Origin: Ectobacillus sp048976805
Lineage (GTDB): Bacteria > Bacillota > Bacilli > Bacillales > Bacillaceae_G
NCBI GenBank assembly: GCA_048976805.1
Contig: JBHGUR010000074.1
Coordinates: forward strand, 14,883 to 78,882
DNA: 64,000 nucleotides
Direction of reading: 5' to 3'
Position numbers and translations under genes: made by a program. Below are positions 16,572-25,265 of the stretch, piece by piece. The notes under the pieces were generated by a model, which had not been told where the DNA came from, ran no database searches, and saw nothing but the letters and a program-made list of their open reading frames with translations. Within the stretch, counting starts at the first letter, position 1. Every line of letters starts with the position of its first letter.

Positions 16572-17087
16572 ATGGGGGTTGAAAATGAGATGCTAAAAAA
16601 TTTATTGTATAGAAAAGCCAAAACAAAAATAGAAGAAATATATTCTCCGCTTGTGGGCGAGGTTATTCCTCTATCAGAAGTTCCGGATCCTGTATTTGCC
16701 CAAAAGATGATGGGAGATGGCGTGGCGATTATACCGAAGGAAGGAAAACTCGTTTCTCCTGTTGCCGGGGAAGTTATGCAAATTTTTCCTACGAAGCACG
16801 CGATAGGAATTAAGTCAAAAAACGGCTTGGAGATTTTGATTCATGTTGGATTGGACACGGTTGACCTAAACGGAGATGGTTTTGAAGTATTAGCCAGGGA
16901 AGGACAAGTTGTAAAAGTTGGCGATGCCTTGTTGAATTTTAATATACAATTTTTAGAGGGCAACAATAAAGAAATTGTTACTCCAATCATCATTACAAAT
17001 ACGCTGGAAAAGGTAGCGGAGATTGAACAAGCTGCCCATTCAGAAGTATCTAGAAAAGACTTGATTTTAAAATGCAGCTTAAAGTAA
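16572..17087 (+). CDS. PTS glucose-type EIIA protein
   Basis: 171 residues, a stand-alone glucose-family EIIA. It accepts phosphate from HPr and passes it to an EIIB, here most likely MalP and possibly the IIBC transporter at 22-23.7 kb, since neither carries EIIA. The two active-site histidines are visible in FPTKHAIGIKS and EILIHVGLDTV. SPLVGEVIPLSEVPDPVFA is the typical N-terminal strand. Start: GGTGA eight bases upstream overlaps the preceding stop; an ATG at 16590 is an alternative. A family A repeat begins at its stop codon, so the last residues may have been altered by the insertion. Confidence 0.9.
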   Translation: MGVENEMLKNLLYRKAKTKIEEIYSPLVGEVIPLSEVPDPVFAQKMMGDGVAIIPKEGKLVSPVAGEVMQIFPTKHAIGIKSKNGLEILIHVGLDTVDLNGDGFEVLAREGQVVKVGDALLNFNIQFLEGNNKEIVTPIIITNTLEKVAEIEQAAHSEVSRKDLILKCSLK

Positions 17088-17195
17088 AGGCTCATGTTGA
17101 TTTTGATTCATTTGTTGATTGGGAACGAAAGGCGGCCCCTCCTGCGGAAAGCGTCCGCCTGTAGTGGAAAATCAACGCTCCAGTTTAACAGAGCC
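17084..17195 (+). repeat. Family A repeat, copy A4, shortened
   Basis: Its left end (TAAAGGCTCATGTTGATTTTG) is fused to the EIIA stop codon and lacks GGCTCTGT; about 30 bp of the middle are also missing. The right end GTTTAACAGAGCC is intact. It sits between the EIIA stop codon and the terminator at 17217-17248. Confidence 0.8.
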
Positions 17196-17216
17196 AAAGT
17201 AAAAATTACTGGACTA

Positions 17217-17248
17217 AAGTACAATTCCTTAGAATTGTGCTTTTTTGT
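17217..17248 (+). terminator. Terminator of the glvR-EIIA transcript
   Basis: AAAGTACAATTC pairs with GAATTGTGCTTT around a CTTA loop, followed by TTTG. The family A copy A4 separates it from the EIIA stop codon. Confidence 0.75.
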
Positions 17249-17364
17249 GCTCTAAGAATACAATGTAGGGAGGAATTCGTCCGATTTAATAAATAATTCG
17301 ACCCGTTTTGCAAACAATTGAACCTATTTTACAATCCACTAACAAACTGCATATTTTTTAGTTA

Positions 17365-17509
17365 GGCTCTGTTAAAGGCTCATGTTGATTTTGATTTATT
17401 TGTTAATTGGGAACGAAGGGCGGCGGCTCCAACGGGAAAAGCGGCTCGGCCCCTCCTGCGGAAAGCGTCCGCCTGCAGTGGAAAATCAACGCTCCAGTTT
17501 AACAGAGCC
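17365..17509 (+). repeat. Family A repeat, copy A5, full length (145 bp)
   Basis: It is complete, from GGCTCTGTTAAAGGCTCATG to CAGTTTAACAGAGCC. It shares with A4 the variant blocks GGCTCATGTTGATTTTGATT and ATCAACGCTCCAGTTTAAC, so A4 and A5, 170 bases apart, are closest relatives. Between them (17249-17364) no gene or other structure was seen. Confidence 0.88.
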
Positions 17510-17633
17510 CTTTAGCTAAAGAATGTTAGCTTCTGCTCCCCCTTCCTATTTCTTCTTGAAACTAATAATATAGAATAAGCGGCTGAACGGGAAAAATAAT
17601 AGTCGTAAGGAATTGCCGCAGGAGGGTTTGCGA

Positions 17634-18821
17634 ATGAAAGAGTTACAATTTATTGCATTGGCCGCGGAGCTAGCTTCTCTTCTTGAAGAAGCCAATATTC
17701 CCTATCAATTTGTAGATGCGGCTTCGCTGCGGATGCAAGGAGTAGAAATTGATGTAAATATACTGTCAATTCATATACAATGGGATGTATTGGAGAAAGC
17801 GTATGAGCTGTTTCAGCCATATTCCCCATCTAGTATAAAGAGAAATGCAACAAAAGCGGGTTTTAGGTTTTACAATGGCGAGATAGATGTGCAAATTTCT
17901 TGTTATTTTAATATGACAGTAAGAACAGATCCTTATCGAATCATGGTGAACTATGAAGGAACTGCCTTTTGGTGCCGTTCCTTATATGCGTACTTATATT
18001 TTCCTGGGGAAGAGCAATATCAAGAGCTGATTCACCAAGCGCTCATTACGGAGCAGCAAAAGCTAACAAAGCAAAATGAGCTTGCGTGGAACCAAAGTAA
18101 TTATACGGCGCTGCTGAATCGCTATGGGGAGCCCGAGGGCATTGCCGAAAAAATTAAGCAAAATCCGGGGTGGCGGCTTCATCCTTTCGGAAAGTATATG
18201 AAGGATGCGACGGGAAAGCGTGTTATTCATTTAATGGGGTCAAACGGGATTAAAGCCGTAGCCCTGTCTTTACTGGGAGCGGATGTAACAGTTGCTGATT
18301 TCTCGCGGGAAAATGCGGCATTTGCGGTAGAAGTGGCAGGGTATGCCGATGTTTCTATTAATTACATTATTTCAGACGTGCTTTCTCTTTTGGATAAGAC
18401 AGAAGCGGCGAGTTATGATATTGTGTTGATGGAGCTTGGCGTATTGCATTATTTTATTGATCTGAAGCCGTTATTGCAAATCGTGAAGCAGCTGCTATGC
18501 CAGGGCGGGCGCTTTATCCTGCATGAGTTTCACCCGATTTCAACAAAGCTGATTACTTCTTCTGGCAAAAAGCATAAAGTAACCGGAAACTACTTCAGCC
18601 CGGCTATTGAAAGGGGCGAAGTTGCATTTGCCAAGCATATGCCTGATAAAGAAAAAGAAGAATTAACAAAGGTCGTGCAGCGAAAATGGACAATGGGCGA
18701 GCTGATTACAGCCGTAGCCCAAGAAGGTTTGATGATTCGCATATTAGAGGAAGAGCCGAACCATAAGCTGCATGATATCGGATTGCCGAAAACTTTTACC
18801 CTAGTAGCCGAAAAGCTGTAG
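17634..18821 (+). CDS. Two-domain protein: nucleotidyltransferase-like N-terminus and SAM-dependent methyltransferase C-terminus
   Basis: 395 residues. The C-terminal half (about 170-395) is a class I methyltransferase: RVIHLMGSNGIKAVALSLLG is the SAM loop (glycines partly replaced), ADVTVADFS is motif II, DIVLMELGVLHYF is motif IV, and LCQGGRFILHEFHP follows. The N-terminal part (about 1-130) has alternating strands and helices with EIDVNILSIHIQW and GEIDVQISCYFN, resembling a minimal nucleotidyltransferase fold; that is a weaker inference. The substrate is unknown. The ATG at 17634 follows GGAGG at seven bases. It is monocistronic, with its own terminator. Confidence 0.72.
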   Translation: MKELQFIALAAELASLLEEANIPYQFVDAASLRMQGVEIDVNILSIHIQWDVLEKAYELFQPYSPSSIKRNATKAGFRFYNGEIDVQISCYFNMTVRTDPYRIMVNYEGTAFWCRSLYAYLYFPGEEQYQELIHQALITEQQKLTKQNELAWNQSNYTALLNRYGEPEGIAEKIKQNPGWRLHPFGKYMKDATGKRVIHLMGSNGIKAVALSLLGADVTVADFSRENAAFAVEVAGYADVSINYIISDVLSLLDKTEAASYDIVLMELGVLHYFIDLKPLLQIVKQLLCQGGRFILHEFHPISTKLITSSGKKHKVTGNYFSPAIERGEVAFAKHMPDKEKEELTKVVQRKWTMGELITAVAQEGLMIRILEEEPNHKLHDIGLPKTFTLVAEKL

Positions 18822-18822
18822 G

Positions 18823-18856
18823 AGAAAGAACCGAAGCAGGTTCTTTTCTCTTTTTC
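18823..18856 (+). terminator. Terminator after the methyltransferase gene
   Basis: AGAAAGAACC pairs with GGTTCTTTTCT around GAAGCA and runs into a T-rich tract just before topB. Confidence 0.75.
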
Positions 18857-18886
18857 GGGCAAAAACGATGCAGAAAGGATGTTTAT

Positions 18887-21070
18887 ATGAGCAAAGCATT
18901 AGTATTGGCTGAAAAGCCGTCGGTAGCCCGGGACATAGCGCGGGTTCTTCGATGCAACAAGAAAGGAAACGGCTTTTTAGAGGGCGATAAATATATCGTG
19001 ACATGGGCGCTGGGGCACCTCGTTACATTGGCGGACCCGGAGGTGTATGATGATAAGTATAAAACATGGAGATTGGAAGACTTGCCGATGCTTCCTTCCC
19101 CTGTAAAGCTGGTTGTTATTAAGCAAACCGGAAAACAGTTTCAAGCGGTAAAATCGCAAATCAACCGCAAGGATGTAAAAGAAATCATCATTGCGACGGA
19201 TGCCGGGCGCGAAGGCGAGCTTGTCGCAAGATGGATTTTAGAAAAGGCGCAGGCGAAAAAGCCAATTAAGCGCTTATGGATTTCGTCCGTTACAGATAAG
19301 GCGATTCAAGAGGGCTTTCGCAAACTGCGCGACGGCAAGGAATATGAAAATTTATATGCGTCAGCGGTAGCGCGGGCGGAGGCGGACTGGTTTGTTGGCA
19401 TTAATGCGACCCGCGCCTTGACGTGCAAGCATAATGCCCAGCTTTCGTGCGGCCGCGTGCAAACGCCGACGCTGGCGATCATCGCTAAGCGCGAAGAAGA
19501 AATTAAAAACTTTCAGCCCAAAACATTTTATGGCATTACTGCTGTGGCGAAGACTATAAAATTTGTATGGCAGGACAGTAAAACGAAGGATGTCAAAACG
19601 TTTTCAGAGGAAAAAAGCAAGCAAGTGTTAACGTCCGTCCGCGGAAAAAAAGCGGAAGTAGTGGAGGTTTCTAAAAACCATAAAAAAAGCTATGCGCCTC
19701 AGCTATATGATTTAACAGAATTGCAGCGCGAAGCGAACCGAATTTTCGGCTTTTCCGCAAAAGAGACGTTGTCCATTATGCAGAAGCTGTATGAGCATCA
19801 TAAGGTGGTTACATACCCGCGTACAGATTCGCGCTATCTTTCAACTGATATTGTCGATACATTAAAGGACCGCATTGCGGCATGCAATGTAAAGCCGTAT
19901 GCCAAATTCGCTTCCAAACTGCTGCAAAAGCCGATTAAGGCGAATAAATCATTTGTCGATAACAGCAGGGTGTCGGACCACCACGCTATCATTCCGACTG
20001 AAGAATCAGTACCGCTCAGTTCGCTAAGCGATAAGGAGCGAAAAATTTATGATTTAATCGTAAAACGCTTTTTGGCGGTGCTTTCGCCGGCATTTGAGTA
20101 CGAGCAGGTTACCGTGAAGGCGAAAATCGGCAACGAGCTGTTTATTGCCAAAGGAAAAACGGTGTTAGCGCAAGGTTGGAAAGAGATTTACGATAACCAG
20201 TTTGAAGAGGAAGAAAAAGACGAGGTATTGGAACAGCTGCTGCCGAGTCTGGACCAAGGCGACATAATCGAAATTTTAAATGTAACGCAAACGAAAGGCC
20301 AAACGAAGCCGCCGGAGCCGTTCAATGAAGGTACGCTGCTTTCGGCGATGGAAAACCCGGCAAAATATATGGCGAATGAAAGCAAGGATTTGATTCAAAC
20401 AATCGGCAAAACAGGCGGCCTCGGTACGGTAGCGACCCGCGCCGATATTATTGAGAAGCTGTTTAACAGCTTTTTAATTGAGAAAAAAGGAAAGCATATT
20501 TACATTACTTCCAAAGGGAAGCAGCTGCTTGAATTGGTTCCTGAGGAGCTGAAATCGCCGGCGTTGACGGCAGAGTGGGAGCAAAAGCTGGAGGCGATTG
20601 CAAAAGGAAAGCTTCCAAAACAAGTATTTCTTAAGGAGATAAAAGGTTACACTAAATCCGCTGTTAACGAAATTAAAAACAGCAGCCAGAAATTCAAGCA
20701 TGATAATATAACCGGTACGAAATGCCCGGAATGCGGCAAGCTGATGCTTGAGGTGAACGGCAAAAAGGGAAGAATGCTCGTCTGCCAGGACCGGGAGTGC
20801 GGCCACCGCAAAATGCTTGCCCGATTGACGAACGCAAGGTGCCCGAACTGCCATAAGAAGATGGAGCTGCGCGGCGAAGGGGAAGGACAAATTTTTGCGT
20901 GCAGCTGCGGGCATCGGGAAAAGCTGTCCGTGTTTATGGATAGAAAAAATAAAGCAAAACAAAGCAATGCTTCCAAGCGCGATATTGCAAAATATATGAA
21001 GCAGCAAGATGATGAACCGATTAATACAGCATTGGCGGACGCCCTTGCGAAATTAAAGCTAAAAAAATAA
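18887..21070 (+). CDS. topB: DNA topoisomerase III
   Basis: 727 residues, the full TopB length. This type IA topoisomerase cuts one strand through a tyrosine and resolves replication and recombination intermediates. The Toprim domain starts LVLAEKPSVARDIA and holds ATDAGREGEL. The catalytic tyrosine is in VVTYPRTDSRYLS (about residue 310). LSCGRVQTPTLA and GLGTVATRADIIEKL are family motifs. Two C-terminal zinc ribbons, CPECGK...CQDRECGH and CPNCHK...CSCGH, end the protein. ATG at 18887 follows GAAAGGA. No frameshift was seen. Confidence 0.97.
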   Translation: MSKALVLAEKPSVARDIARVLRCNKKGNGFLEGDKYIVTWALGHLVTLADPEVYDDKYKTWRLEDLPMLPSPVKLVVIKQTGKQFQAVKSQINRKDVKEIIIATDAGREGELVARWILEKAQAKKPIKRLWISSVTDKAIQEGFRKLRDGKEYENLYASAVARAEADWFVGINATRALTCKHNAQLSCGRVQTPTLAIIAKREEEIKNFQPKTFYGITAVAKTIKFVWQDSKTKDVKTFSEEKSKQVLTSVRGKKAEVVEVSKNHKKSYAPQLYDLTELQREANRIFGFSAKETLSIMQKLYEHHKVVTYPRTDSRYLSTDIVDTLKDRIAACNVKPYAKFASKLLQKPIKANKSFVDNSRVSDHHAIIPTEESVPLSSLSDKERKIYDLIVKRFLAVLSPAFEYEQVTVKAKIGNELFIAKGKTVLAQGWKEIYDNQFEEEEKDEVLEQLLPSLDQGDIIEILNVTQTKGQTKPPEPFNEGTLLSAMENPAKYMANESKDLIQTIGKTGGLGTVATRADIIEKLFNSFLIEKKGKHIYITSKGKQLLELVPEELKSPALTAEWEQKLEAIAKGKLPKQVFLKEIKGYTKSAVNEIKNSSQKFKHDNITGTKCPECGKLMLEVNGKKGRMLVCQDRECGHRKMLARLTNARCPNCHKKMELRGEGEGQIFACSCGHREKLSVFMDRKNKAKQSNASKRDIAKYMKQQDDEPINTALADALAKLKLKK

Positions 21071-21122
21071 AGAGCTGACCCAAAAGTCCGCTAAAAGCGG
21101 ACTTTTGGTCAGCTCTCTTTTC
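21071..21122 (+). terminator. Terminator of topB
   Basis: GAGCTGACCCAAAAGTCCGC pairs with GCGGACTTTTGGTCAGCTC around a short A-rich loop and is followed by TCTTTT. It is a strong stem of about 19 bp. Confidence 0.9.
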
Positions 21123-21171
21123 ATTTTTACATATTATGTAATATTGAGGGTGTAGGAAGGCCCCACAGTAC

Positions 21172-21242
21172 GAAGCGGCTCGGCCCCGCCCGCGGAAAGC
21201 GTCCGCCTGTAGTGGAAAATCAACAATCAAGTTTAACAGAGC
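21172..21242 (+). repeat. Family A repeat, copy A6, right half only
   Basis: The sequence from GAAGCGGCTCGGCCCCGCC to AAGTTTAACAGAGCT matches the right half of the full copies; the left half is absent. It lies between two terminators. Confidence 0.78.
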
Positions 21243-21246
21243 TAAA

Positions 21247-21292
21247 AAAGGGCTGGCCGCAAAACGCGTTAGCGTTTTGGGTCAGCCCTTTA
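21247..21292 (-). terminator. Terminator of the EEP-family gene
   Basis: AAGGGCTGACCCAAAACGC (minus strand) pairs with GCGTTTTGCGGCCAGCCCTT and is followed by TTTT. The 5' arm overlaps the last codons of the gene. Confidence 0.85.
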
Positions 21293-22079
21293 TTTCAATT
21301 TCCACTTCAACGCCAAAATGATCGGAAACAACCGCGTTATTTTCTCCGTTAAAAATAACGCGGGAAGTATGAACAGTTACTGGTTGATTTGCCAAAATTA
21401 GATCCAGCCGCAAATCATGCTTATTTTCATCCCAGCCGGCAATTTTTCCTTTTACCGTGACGCCGGAATCTTTTTCTTTAGCAAGGCTATGCGTATCATA
21501 CAATCCTTTAGACAGTAAATAGTCGTATCCTTCTCCTCTTAAGAAGGCATTGTTGTTAAAATCGCCCATAAGGAAAAAGAGTTCATGATGTGCTGTATGC
21601 TCCATCAATACATCAACTTGGTAGGAAAACGGCTCATCCTCGTCTGCCCACCAGCCGAGGTGGCAGGAATAAAAAGGAATAATCCGGTTGTTATATCGGA
21701 TTTTCGCGCCGATTATTTTTCGCGTTTTATAATAGCTTATATCGTTGCTTTTAGAGATAAAGAAGGATTCTGTTTCTACAATCGGATGCTTTGTAAGAAT
21801 TGCCAATCCTTCTTCGTATATATCCCAGCCGATATGCGCAAAATCCCATACGTGATGGTAGCCGGTTACGCCAAGCTTTTCAAGTTCTTGAAGCAACAAC
21901 AAAGCGAAATTATCCGCTTTGTTGTTGCCAAAAACTGCTGGTGCTTGGATTGATTGGCTGGCTTCTTGCAGCGCAATCACATCATAGCCTTTTTCCTGAA
22001 TGGTTTGGGCAATATATTTTATTTTTTCGATTTGCTCATCTTCTTGCCATGAATGACAATTGAGAGTTAGTAATTTCAT
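21282..22079 (-). CDS. Endonuclease/exonuclease/phosphatase-fold hydrolase
   Basis: 265 residues, covering one complete EEP domain. The motifs are LTLNCHSW at the start, VIALQEAS (metal-binding Glu), YSCHLGWW, LMGDFNNNAF and the terminal SDHFGVEVEIE (catalytic Asp-His). No signal peptide is present, so it is probably cytoplasmic. Members cleave phosphodiesters in nucleic acids, phospholipids or sugar phosphates; the substrate is unknown here. It lies four bases downstream of the PTS IIBC gene, and its ribosome site lies in the end of that gene, so the pair is surely cotranscribed. A role on an imported phosphosugar is an inference from this linkage. Confidence 0.88.
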   Translation of the reverse strand: MKLLTLNCHSWQEDEQIEKIKYIAQTIQEKGYDVIALQEASQSIQAPAVFGNNKADNFALLLLQELEKLGVTGYHHVWDFAHIGWDIYEEGLAILTKHPIVETESFFISKSNDISYYKTRKIIGAKIRYNNRIIPFYSCHLGWWADEDEPFSYQVDVLMEHTAHHELFFLMGDFNNNAFLRGEGYDYLLSKGLYDTHSLAKEKDSGVTVKGKIAGWDENKHDLRLDLILANQPVTVHTSRVIFNGENNAVVSDHFGVEVEIEIKG

Positions 22080-22083
22080 TGCA

Positions 22084-23736
22084 TTAAGCTCCTAGAAGGT
22101 CTTGGATGTTAGATTTAATTACATCCGCTTTTGGCCCGTAAATCGCTTGTACACCTTTATCTTTTACAATTAATCCTAGTGCTCCATGATCCTTCCAGTC
22201 TTTTTCAGAGGCAACCTTGCTTACATCTTTTACTGTTACACGAAGGCGTGTCATACAAGCATCTACATCTTCAATGTTGCTTGCGCCGCCAAGCAGGCCG
22301 ATTAATTTTGCCGGTAAAGAATCGCCGTTAACCGCTTGCATTCCTTGCGCGGAGTTAGCGCCCTCTTCCGCTTCAATGTAGTTGCCGTTGCGGCCCGGAG
22401 TCGGGATGTTCATTTTTTTGATTAAGAAATTAAATACTGTAAAGTTCACAGCGAAGAATGCCGCAGATGTAATAAAGAAGTAAATTAAATCTTTCGTTAA
22501 CCCAGCCTTTACAATCATTGGAGTACGAGTTAGCAGCTCGATAAATCCAAATGCGTGAATGCGCAAGTTGATAATATCAGCCATCGCAAATGCCAAACCT
22601 GTTGTGATGGCATACACGACATACAGAACTGGTGCGATAAACATGAACATGAATTCAATTGGTTCTGTAACACCAGTTAAAAATACCGCTAAAGCCGCAG
22701 AGAAGAACATTGGTTTATATTTATGGCGTTTATCTTTGTCAACGTTTACATACATAGCCAATGCAACGCCGATAAGAGAGGCTGTTGAGCCAATGACTTG
22801 CCCTACTTTAAAGCGGGCAGGATGTACATCGCCAAGCAATGCATTGTAAGCTGCTGTTTTACCGGCAGCCAATAAGTTGTTTAAGTCAGTAATCCATGCA
22901 AGCCAAAGCGGGTCTTGTCCTGCAACAATTTGTCCTGCTTTTGCGCCTGTTAAAATTTTGTACGTACCGCCAAGTTCTGTATAGTTCATTGGAACAGTCA
23001 ACATATGGTGCAAACCGAATGGAAGCAAGAGACGTTCTAATGTACCATAAACAAATGGTGCGATGATTGGCGCTGTGTCTTTTGATGTTGCAATCCAGCG
23101 TCCGAAGGAATTCAACACGCCTTGTACGAAAGGCCACAATACGGATAAAACGATGGCAGCCGCTACGGAGCCAACAATTACAACGAATGGAACGAAGCGC
23201 TTTCCATTAAAGAATGCGAGTGAGCTTGGAAGCTTATCATAGTCATAATACTTATTGTATAAAGATGCCCCTAAAAATCCGGAAATAATCCCTACGAATA
23301 CACCCATATTTAATGCTGGAGCACCAAGTACGGAGGTGAAGTAATCTTTTACAACAAGCTCTGATCCGAATAAAGAAGTAACCGTTGCTTTTGGGTCTGT
23401 TAACATATCACCGGATACACCAAAGATAGCTCCCGTGATACGGTTTGTAAGAATGAAGGCGATTAATGCTGCAAATGCGCCGCCTGCGCGGTCTTTTGCC
23501 CAAGAACCGCCGATTGCAACCGCAAATAGGATATGCAGGTTTACGATGATTCCCCATCCGATATCCTCCATAATTCGTGCAATCGTTTGTACAAACGCTG
23601 CATCGCCAGCAGACATGCCAACCAATTTTCCGAGGGAAATCATTAAACCGGCAGCTGGCATTACCGCTACTACCACAAGTAGGGCTTTACCGAACTTTTG
23701 CCAAAAATCGAATGAAGTGAATTTCATTTTTGCCAT
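22084..23736 (-). CDS. PTS transporter EIIBC, glucose/maltose superfamily
   Basis: 550 residues. The EIIC domain (about 1-440) starts FTSFDFWQKFGKALLVVVAVMPAAG and contains PFGLHHMLTVPMNYTELGG and GVTEPIEFMFMF. The EIIB domain (about 470-550) has the phosphocysteine in EDVDACMTRLRVTVKD. EIIA is absent, so it depends on another protein, perhaps the one at 16572-17087. The sugar is uncertain: the family includes glucose, GlcNAc and maltose carriers. The promoter and two palindromes lie upstream. GGAGGAG precedes the ATG at 23736. Confidence 0.9.
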   Translation of the reverse strand: MAKMKFTSFDFWQKFGKALLVVVAVMPAAGLMISLGKLVGMSAGDAAFVQTIARIMEDIGWGIIVNLHILFAVAIGGSWAKDRAGGAFAALIAFILTNRITGAIFGVSGDMLTDPKATVTSLFGSELVVKDYFTSVLGAPALNMGVFVGIISGFLGASLYNKYYDYDKLPSSLAFFNGKRFVPFVVIVGSVAAAIVLSVLWPFVQGVLNSFGRWIATSKDTAPIIAPFVYGTLERLLLPFGLHHMLTVPMNYTELGGTYKILTGAKAGQIVAGQDPLWLAWITDLNNLLAAGKTAAYNALLGDVHPARFKVGQVIGSTASLIGVALAMYVNVDKDKRHKYKPMFFSAALAVFLTGVTEPIEFMFMFIAPVLYVVYAITTGLAFAMADIINLRIHAFGFIELLTRTPMIVKAGLTKDLIYFFITSAAFFAVNFTVFNFLIKKMNIPTPGRNGNYIEAEEGANSAQGMQAVNGDSLPAKLIGLLGGASNIEDVDACMTRLRVTVKDVSKVASEKDWKDHGALGLIVKDKGVQAIYGPKADVIKSNIQDLLGA

Positions 23737-23754
23737 GTTAGCTCCTCCTTTTCA

Positions 23755-23768
23755 TGAGAACGTTCTCA
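23755..23768 (-). promoter_or_regulatory. Palindromic operator next to the PTS IIBC ribosome site
   Basis: TGAGAACGTTCTCA is a perfect palindrome seven bases upstream of GGAGGAG. It resembles cre with one mismatch to TGWAANCGNTNWCA, but its perfect symmetry also fits a dedicated LacI-type repressor. Confidence 0.65.
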
Positions 23769-23835
23769 TATTGTTGAAAATAAAAAGATTATTGCTTTTT
23801 CAATAGATAGCTAGATAAACTTATAAGACGAATAA

Positions 23836-23849
23836 TGCAATCGCTTGCA
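23836..23849 (-). promoter_or_regulatory. cre-like palindrome at the transcription start of PTS IIBC
   Basis: TGCAAGCGATTGCA has the central CG and near-symmetry of cre. It lies seven bases downstream of the -10 hexamer, where a bound repressor would block initiation. Confidence 0.65.
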
Positions 23850-23855
23850 TTACCT

Positions 23856-23884
23856 ATTTTAATAAAAGGGCTTTCATAAATCAA
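23856..23884 (-). promoter_or_regulatory. Sigma-A promoter of the PTS IIBC operon
   Basis: TTGATT (23879-23884) and TAAAAT (23856-23861) on the minus strand are separated by 17 bases. The start site would fall at the edge of the cre-like palindrome. Confidence 0.7.
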
Positions 23885-23957
23885 GAAAAAAAGAAAAATA
23901 ATTTCGTATTATTTATGTCAACATATGTAGAAGCAATATCGTTTATCGATATTATAG

Positions 23958-23996
23958 CGAAACGGCCGGAACATTTCGTATATTCCGGCCGTTTCG
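23958..23996. terminator. Strong hairpin between the glycosyltransferase and the PTS operon
   Basis: CGAAACGGCCGGAA and TTCCGGCCGTTTCG form a perfect 14-bp stem with an 11-base loop, directly adjoining the glycosyltransferase stop codon. The following T-run is poor on both strands, but position and strength suggest a terminator. Confidence 0.7.
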
Positions 23997-25265
23997 TTAA
24001 TTTATTTTGTTGAGCTGAACTTCAATTTTCTTAAACTGCTGTTCCCATGTGGAAGACTCTAAAAACTGCTTTAGCTCTAAGCTTGATGTTTGATCCAGAT
24101 GGCCATGCACATCATATATAGTATTTTGCACTTGCGCATATGTTTCGCAATGATGAACGCAAGGGTAAGCGCCTATATGAGGAATTCCCGTCGAGACTGT
24201 AGGCAGGCCAAAGTATAAATATTCATAAACCTTGATTGGGTCTACTGCTTCTGATAGCTTGCTCTTTTTAAACGGGATAATCCCGATATGCCATTGCTGC
24301 GCATACTCATGCAGCTGCCCGGGATGGATTTTTCCGTAGAAATAAATGTTTGGAAATAATTCCGCCCTCTTTAAATACTCTTCGGGCGCGCCATGGCCGA
24401 TAAGGTGGATGATGAAATCCAGCCGCTCGGCAAGGTGAAAAATAAGATTCCAATCAAACCAGGAAGAAGTTAAATGGCCAAAATAGCCGATGTGGATATG
24501 GCTGTCTTTCTGCTTTTTGGCTACTCCCGGGTGCTTGGAGATTCTTTTATCATACCCGTTTCCGGATAGCACGATGTCCGCGCGAATACGGGAAAACTTT
24601 TGTATAAGCGGAACAGACACGGCAGAAACAAGGTCTGCTTCCTTTATAAACGCTTCCTCTATGCTTCGTTGATACCAAGAGGCATCTCCTGTTTTGAAAA
24701 ATTCTTCCCATTCATCCATAATATCGTATATAATTTTGAAATTTTGCTCCTTTAATGCGGGTAATGTGGTATAAAAGGCTTTGGCTGGGAAGGTAGAGAT
24801 AAATATTTTATCCGTTATCGGTTGAAATATCTTCAATTCCGCTAAGCTATATAAATAAGGATACATAGGAATTTGATAAAGGTTCGAATAAACAGATTGA
24901 AACGCCTTATCATGCTGCTCTGCTTCATCGTATTGCCACGTTACATACACAACTCCGTATCCTCTGTCTGTTAAATATTTTGCAAAATTAATGGTGCGCT
25001 GATTATATAACTCATCAAATTCCATGCCGGAGCTAATAATAGCCAGTCCCTTAATTTGCCCATTTTGATAAGCTTGCAGCAGCTCTTGAAAAATGTTCTT
25101 TACACGCTGGTCACTGTCATGAACGCTTTTTATCATTTTCACCTTTGTTTGCAGCCTTCTTTGGACTTTGCTGAAGGTTGTAGAAAGCCCTTGCTGCCGT
25201 ATATGCCGGGAAACTTTCTTTATATACATCCATAATGTTTTTCGTTTTTCATTCCAATTCGCCAT
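23997..25265 (-). CDS. GT4-fold glycosyltransferase, TuaH-like
   Basis: 422 residues without a signal peptide. The N-terminus is basic. The Rossmann-like halves are visible: GLAIISSGMEFDELYNQRTINFAKYL early, then IYDIMDEWEEF, HIGYFGHLTSSWFDWNLI (start of the C-terminal nucleotide-sugar domain, about residue 265) and VDPIKVYEYLYFGLPTVSTG (the E-x7-E-like motif, about 360-380). B. subtilis TuaH in the teichuronic acid operon has a similar layout. It is divergent from the polymer cluster that follows, so it probably helps build the same cell-surface glycan. The sugar donor is not predictable. Confidence 0.8.
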   Translation of the reverse strand: MANWNEKRKTLWMYIKKVSRHIRQQGLSTTFSKVQRRLQTKVKMIKSVHDSDQRVKNIFQELLQAYQNGQIKGLAIISSGMEFDELYNQRTINFAKYLTDRGYGVVYVTWQYDEAEQHDKAFQSVYSNLYQIPMYPYLYSLAELKIFQPITDKIFISTFPAKAFYTTLPALKEQNFKIIYDIMDEWEEFFKTGDASWYQRSIEEAFIKEADLVSAVSVPLIQKFSRIRADIVLSGNGYDKRISKHPGVAKKQKDSHIHIGYFGHLTSSWFDWNLIFHLAERLDFIIHLIGHGAPEEYLKRAELFPNIYFYGKIHPGQLHEYAQQWHIGIIPFKKSKLSEAVDPIKVYEYLYFGLPTVSTGIPHIGAYPCVHHCETYAQVQNTIYDVHGHLDQTSSLELKQFLESSTWEQQFKKIEVQLNKIN

